A stretch of DNA of 64,000 nt. Origin: Aptenodytes patagonicus (lineage: Eukaryota; Chordata; Aves; Sphenisciformes; Spheniscidae). Position 1 is the stretch's first letter. Every line of letters begins with the position of its first letter. The position numbers and the translations under genes were made by a program. The stretch spans positions 126,912,294 to 126,976,293 of the forward strand of contig NC_134949.1 in assembly GCF_965638725.1 (NCBI RefSeq). The letters run 5' to 3'. The notes below the pieces were generated by a model that was given only the letters and a program-made list of their open reading frames with translations, searched no databases and was not told the origin of the DNA. Shown piece by piece: positions 61,801 to 64,000 of the stretch.

Positions 61801-63041
61801 CTGCGCTGTGTTGAAGCTGGCAATTTGAGAGTTTAAAACTGAGTGGTCTCATAACACAGCCCTTTCCTCTGGAAGGACATACTGAGGAACAGGAGCACAT
61901 CCCTTACCTCCCTCCTCTGTCTAATCAAACAACCATCCTGCTGTCGTCTAAAAAGGTTTAGTAAAACCTCGGATGCTAGAACTAGTTTTCACGTAATCCC
62001 AACTAAGATATTTTTTAGTTAGCCTGGGGAACATGGGGAACCTAAGATTAGTACATATGTTGGTATTCAACATGTTTGTTTTTTCATCTTTACAGTTGTA
62101 CATGTTCTCTGCAGTCAGTAAAATGGGCCTTGAGGCTACTGTAGGTGAGTGTTTTTAAGTTATTTTCTGCCTGGCTTTATGTGAACTTTTCATTTATGAT
62201 CCTTTGATGCTCTTCCCTTTTCTTTTTATTTTATTTTTTCCCTGAGAGGAGGAAATATGGAATCAAATTCCCTAGACTTTGTCTTGCAGGCTTTTTATGG
62301 GGTAAGGAAGAGGCCAGGAAATAAGTAAGGGGTGGCATGAGAACAGTGATTTAGTTAATATCATTAGTCTTCTTTCTGGAACTTGTTGTGTCAGCACAGG
62401 CTTTATTATATTCTCTATTCCCAGTGTCAGAGGTATTTAAAGACTACTTGTAGTACTTTTGACAGCAACGTTAACTTTACTTGTTTAGTCTGAATTAACT
62501 TGTCTTTCTATCTGTTACCTGAAAACAGAAGTTGAAACACAACTGCTGACAGTAGTGTCTCATCTGCCTAAAGGCCTTGTTAAGTTTTAGGGCCCTCTGG
62601 TGCTCGGTGCTGTACAAGCAGAGAAGGGGCTTATGGGTGGGTGCCTGTGAGCATCCCCTGCTCTTAGGGCCAATTTGGTCAGACTTTCCCCTTTCTCTGA
62701 CCTACCAGGATCAGTAAAGGCCCTGGGAAGTGTCTTTTGACTCAGCCCTGTCTCCTCTTAAATTTGAGAATTCACGTCATGGAGTAAGCATTGCAGGGAG
62801 ATACAAATACGTGTTGCTTTTCCTCCTTTCCCAATTCTGTAATGGGGCCAGGGAAGCCAAGGAAGGATTAAACCATTTGAGAACCACAGGCTATGATGTT
62901 TCCTGTTGCTGTGGTTGACAGTCATGCAAACAACTCACATTTTCCATTTCTGTCCCACTTGCCACAGTGATGCTGCTTATCAGTGGTGCTCTGGTGAATG
63001 GCCCTTACGCGCTGATCACCACTGCTGTCTCTGCCGATTTG
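34799..63041 (+). CDS. SLC37A1: SLC37A1, glucose-6-phosphate/phosphate antiporter (5' part; 16 candidate coding exons)
   Basis: SLC37A1 is an ER-membrane major-facilitator protein of the organophosphate:phosphate antiporter family that exchanges glucose-6-phosphate for phosphate. Exons: 34799-34854, 36589-36670, 37504-37630, 39492-39570, 40447-40582, 42129-42205, 44066-44232, 44986-45023, 48711-48749 (uncertain), 50793-50876, 54555-54686, 57990-58080, 59570-59632, 61350-61435, 62096-62144, 62968-63041. They total 1380 nt or 460 codons, all in frame. The product starts [19 protein letters not shown], like human. It carries the transporter signature [20 protein letters not shown] (residues 177-196) and the MFS loop [10 protein letters not shown]. 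The family is about 533 residues, so roughly 85-90 C-terminal residues lie past the right edge. A sequon (NVS) sits in the first lumenal loop. Identity is by recognition, without a database search. Confidence 0.95.
36589..36670 (+). CDS. SLC37A1: SLC37A1 coding exon 2 (TM1)
   Basis: 82 nt, residues 19-46. A long poly-T tract and TATTGTAG precede it; donor AAG|GTAAGC. Encodes the first transmembrane helix ([17 protein letters not shown]) and the conserved RKPISIVK after it. Confidence 0.95.
36838..36897 (+). mobile_element. Possible old CR1 fragment in SLC37A1
   Basis: TTAGTGAGGCCACACCTAGA ... CATTGCGTATATG ... TTTGGGC resembles the CR1 RT C-terminal stretch (GGTGAGGCCGCACCTCGAAT in the 21.5 kb copy) over about 55 bp. 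Only a short match, so uncertain. Confidence 0.4.
37504..37630 (+). CDS. SLC37A1: SLC37A1 coding exon 3 (lumenal loop)
   Basis: 127 nt, residues 47-88. Acceptor CAG, donor TTTG|GTAAGG. Encodes GELHKHC, a variable loop, and CGWEPF. The NVS sequon lies in the loop where the human protein is also glycosylated. The middle is the least conserved stretch of the protein. Confidence 0.93.
39492..39570 (+). CDS. SLC37A1: SLC37A1 coding exon 4 (TM2)
   Basis: 79 nt, residues 89-115. Acceptor TCTTAG, donor TTAAG|GTAAAC. Encodes [17 protein letters not shown] and [10 protein letters not shown], almost identical to the human segment. Confidence 0.95.
40447..40582 (+). CDS. SLC37A1: SLC37A1 coding exon 5 (TM3 and part of TM4)
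   Basis: 136 nt, residues 115-160, ending in phase 0. Acceptor TCCAAG, donor CAG|GTAGGC. Encodes [18 protein letters not shown] through [16 protein letters not shown]. Confidence 0.95.
42129..42205 (+). CDS. SLC37A1: SLC37A1 coding exon 6 (TM4 and first half of signature)
   Basis: 77 nt, residues 161-186. Acceptor TTTCAG, donor GGAAG|GTAAAT. Encodes [19 protein letters not shown] and NWFGKG, the first half of the organophosphate antiporter signature. Confidence 0.95.
43165..43290 (+). mobile_element. Possible ancient tRNA-derived SINE (MIR-like)
   Basis: CATAGTGGACTGGTGGATAG, GGCTCTGGTTTGAATGTCAG, TGATCTGGTTCTTGTTTTCA follow the order of a MIR-type SINE body. Divergence is high and no box A/B pair is clean. 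Confidence 0.35.
44066..44232 (+). CDS. SLC37A1: SLC37A1 coding exon 7 (TM5-TM6)
   Basis: 167 nt, residues 186-241. Acceptor TGCAG, donor GAAC|GTAAGT. Completes the signature ([17 protein letters not shown]) and adds two helices ending CFLFLIE. Confidence 0.95.
44986..45023 (+). CDS. SLC37A1: SLC37A1 coding exon 8 (central loop)
   Basis: 38 nt, residues 242-254, ending in phase 0. Acceptor TTTCAG, donor AGT|GTAAGT. Encodes [13 protein letters not shown], matching human HPNDVRCSSTLV at the start of the cytoplasmic TM6-TM7 loop. Confidence 0.9.
45773..45915 (-). mobile_element. CR1 LINE 3' remnant in SLC37A1
   Basis: Short decayed minus-strand CR1 3' region (TTTAGGTTGGAAGGGACG, then GGATCAAATTGCTTAGGGC, then CTCAAGGATGGAGATGC) in the intron after coding exon 8. 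Confidence 0.65.
46089..46106 (+). repeat. CA dinucleotide microsatellite
   Basis: CTCACACACACACACAAAC in the SLC37A1 intron after coding exon 8. Confidence 0.8.
48711..48749 (+). CDS. SLC37A1: SLC37A1 candidate cassette exon (39 nt)
   Basis: A 39-nt open segment with a good acceptor (TTTATTTGCAG) and donor (GTG|GTGAGT), phase 0 on both sides. It inserts [13 protein letters not shown] into the central loop without breaking frame. Without it the loop up to DPEMQ is about 41 residues, close to the roughly 40 recalled for human; with it, about 54. It is therefore either an alternatively used or lineage-specific exon, or chance splice sites. Confidence 0.35.
50793..50876 (+). CDS. SLC37A1: SLC37A1 coding exon 10 (central loop)
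   Basis: 84 nt, phase 0, residues 268-295 counting the cassette exon. Acceptor TTTTTTTCAG, donor CAG|GTAAAA. Encodes [15 protein letters not shown] and a polar stretch that aligns loosely with human HSKGYENGTNRLRLQ. Loops of this kind evolve fast. Confidence 0.88.
50877..54554 (+). other. SLC37A1: SLC37A1 intron between exons 10 and 11
   Basis: 3.7 kb without recognised repeats. The part at about 52200-52700 reads as unbroken unique sequence rather than decayed repeat and may merit a conservation check. Confidence 0.4.
54555..54686 (+). CDS. SLC37A1: SLC37A1 coding exon 11 (end of central loop)
   Basis: 132 nt, phase 0, residues 296-339. Acceptor TTGCAG, donor CCT|GTGAGT. Begins DPEMQHLL and ends [13 protein letters not shown], both recognisable in human SLC37A1. 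Confidence 0.93.
55085..56735 (+). mobile_element. Long CR1 LINE in SLC37A1 (RT domain to 3' end)
   Basis: About 1.65 kb, sense to SLC37A1, in the intron between exons 11 and 12. Two long ORF pieces (55113-55718 and 55745-56647) give most of the [54 protein letters not shown], the catalytic FADD and the C-terminal [20 protein letters not shown]. They are separated by a frameshift and stop near 55718-55745. The tail has TATTCT units rather than the ATTCTATG repeat of the other copies, so it is a different subfamily. Confidence 0.92.
57990..58080 (+). CDS. SLC37A1: SLC37A1 coding exon 12 (TM7)
   Basis: 91 nt, residues 340-370. Acceptor TCTCAG, donor GTAG|GTAAGT. Encodes [19 protein letters not shown] and [11 protein letters not shown], nearly identical to human. 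Confidence 0.96.
59570..59632 (+). CDS. SLC37A1: SLC37A1 coding exon 13
   Basis: 63 nt, residues 370-391. Acceptor CACTAG, donor TTCG|GTAAGT. Encodes [21 protein letters not shown], matching the conserved human segment before TM8. Confidence 0.95.
61350..61435 (+). CDS. SLC37A1: SLC37A1 coding exon 14 (TM8, MFS loop)
   Basis: 86 nt, residues 391-419, ending in phase 0. Acceptor TTTCAG, donor ACA|GTAAGA. Encodes [18 protein letters not shown] and [11 protein letters not shown]. The SDR is the MFS loop motif between helices. Confidence 0.96.
62096..62144 (+). CDS. SLC37A1: SLC37A1 coding exon 15 (TM9)
   Basis: 49 nt, residues 420-436. Acceptor TTACAG, donor GTAG|GTGAGT. Encodes [16 protein letters not shown], close to human [16 protein letters not shown]. 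Confidence 0.95.
62968..63041 (+). CDS. SLC37A1: SLC37A1 coding exon 16 (last in window)
   Basis: 74 nt, residues 436-460, ending in phase 0. Acceptor CCACAG, donor TTG|GTGAGT. Encodes [20 protein letters not shown] then SADL. The next exon (GTHKSLKGN in human) was not found before the right edge. Confidence 0.95.
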
Positions 63042-64000
63042 GTGAGTTTGGCTCCCCCTCTGCTTCCAGTGTAGTAGCTTTGGCCTCCAGAGAGAGCCCT
63101 TTGACTTCTGCAGGGTCATCAGTGAAGGGGCTGCGTTGTCCCAAAGGAAAGGGATAAGGAGCTGGGTAGGCAGTGCTGAACTCAGCCATTGAAATTGTTT
63201 TAGAGTTCGTGTATTAGTATGAATGAGTGTCGTGCTTGTGAGAGGCTTCTGAATTATTGTTGGCTACTAACAAGACAGCCCAAATCTTGTAGATGACAGC
63301 CCAAAGTGAATGTGAAGGTTGCATGCAAGGTCAAGTGTCTGTACAGGTGCCTTCTCCCCTTCTATACTTTGCATTTTTAAATGAGGGGAGGGGCTGAGTC
63401 TGCATGAGAGGTGAGTTGGAGACCTAATTCCCATCAGTGTGGAAAGCTATATATGGCACATACCCTTACTTTTGTCCATGCTACCCTCTGCCATTTCTTG
63501 TACTGTTATTCTGGTTGCTGGCACTTCCAGCTGGATCAGGTCGGTCAGTCACAAATGCCGTGTGAAAACATTGACCCTGGGTACCTTTCATTAGGTAGGC
63601 TTTGGAAGGTTGCTTTCAAAGGTCCTCATTCCTTAAAGCACCAAGCAAGAGGCAAAACTCCTCTAACAACAAATGTTCTAAATATAGGGAAAGGAGCAGG
63701 ACAGAAATCTCTAGACGTCCTCTGGAGTCCTATCCTTGGCCTGGAGGTGACAAAGAAGGCCACCATGCATTGCCCATTTTATCCTTAGCCTTGTTGAAGG
63801 GGCTGCTAGCTAGAAAGTGGGGCCTGACATGCAAGATCCCTACCTGGCCCTTGGGAAGAGGGTTGAAACTGCCAACCAGTTCCTAGGATGTCAACCATCA
63901 AACATCTGACACAAGCAAATGTAAATTGCTGATTACTTGACTGTATTCTCCTCAGTGTACTGGAGATAAAGGACTGTCTGTCTTAGCAGTTCTCTGAACT

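Noticed and set aside
62906..63157. 83-codon ORF overlapping SLC37A1 exon 16
   Set aside because: It is in a different frame from the transporter reading, which is fixed by phase from exon 15.

Overview
The window is avian nuclear DNA. Three things point to a bird: many 5'-truncated CR1 LINEs ending in the avian ATTCTATG-type 3' repeat, bird-type solo LTRs, and two vertebrate genes with GT-AG introns and GC-rich promoters. The species cannot be named from the sequence. I see no bacterial, plasmid, phage or CRISPR content.

Two protein-coding genes lie head to head. RSPH1 (radial spoke head MORN-repeat protein, motile cilia) is complete on the minus strand. Its nine coding exons run from the ATG at 17047 down to the stop at 9278 and give a predicted 327 residues. 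SLC37A1 (ER phosphate-linked glucose-6-phosphate antiporter) runs on the plus strand from the ATG at 34799. Sixteen candidate coding exons reach 63041 and give 460 codons, one of them an uncertain 39-nt exon; the last exons lie beyond the right edge. All exon joins were checked for phase. From memory, the RSPH1-SLC37A1 neighbourhood matches human 21q22.3.

Layout: 1-9.1 kb is intergenic, with two related solo LTRs (2454-3051 and 6716-7276) and CR1 pieces. 9.1-17.1 kb is RSPH1. 17.1-29.6 kb is the shared upstream region, dominated at 20.5-24.05 kb by a layered nest of CR1 copies and one minus-strand solo LTR. 29.6-30.7 kb is the CpG island that very probably holds the SLC37A1 promoter and non-coding first exon. 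34.8-64 kb is the SLC37A1 body; one intron carries a long CR1 copy with most of the reverse-transcriptase ORF.

The two genes are not known to share a pathway. RSPH1 carries two X-box (RFX-type) motifs just upstream of its start codon, as expected for a ciliary gene. SLC37A1 has an ordinary GC-rich promoter about 13 kb away. I found no convincing undescribed system. The most checkable oddities are the extra in-frame 39-nt exon candidate in SLC37A1, the tandem X-boxes and alanine tracts of RSPH1, and the nested CR1/LTR block.
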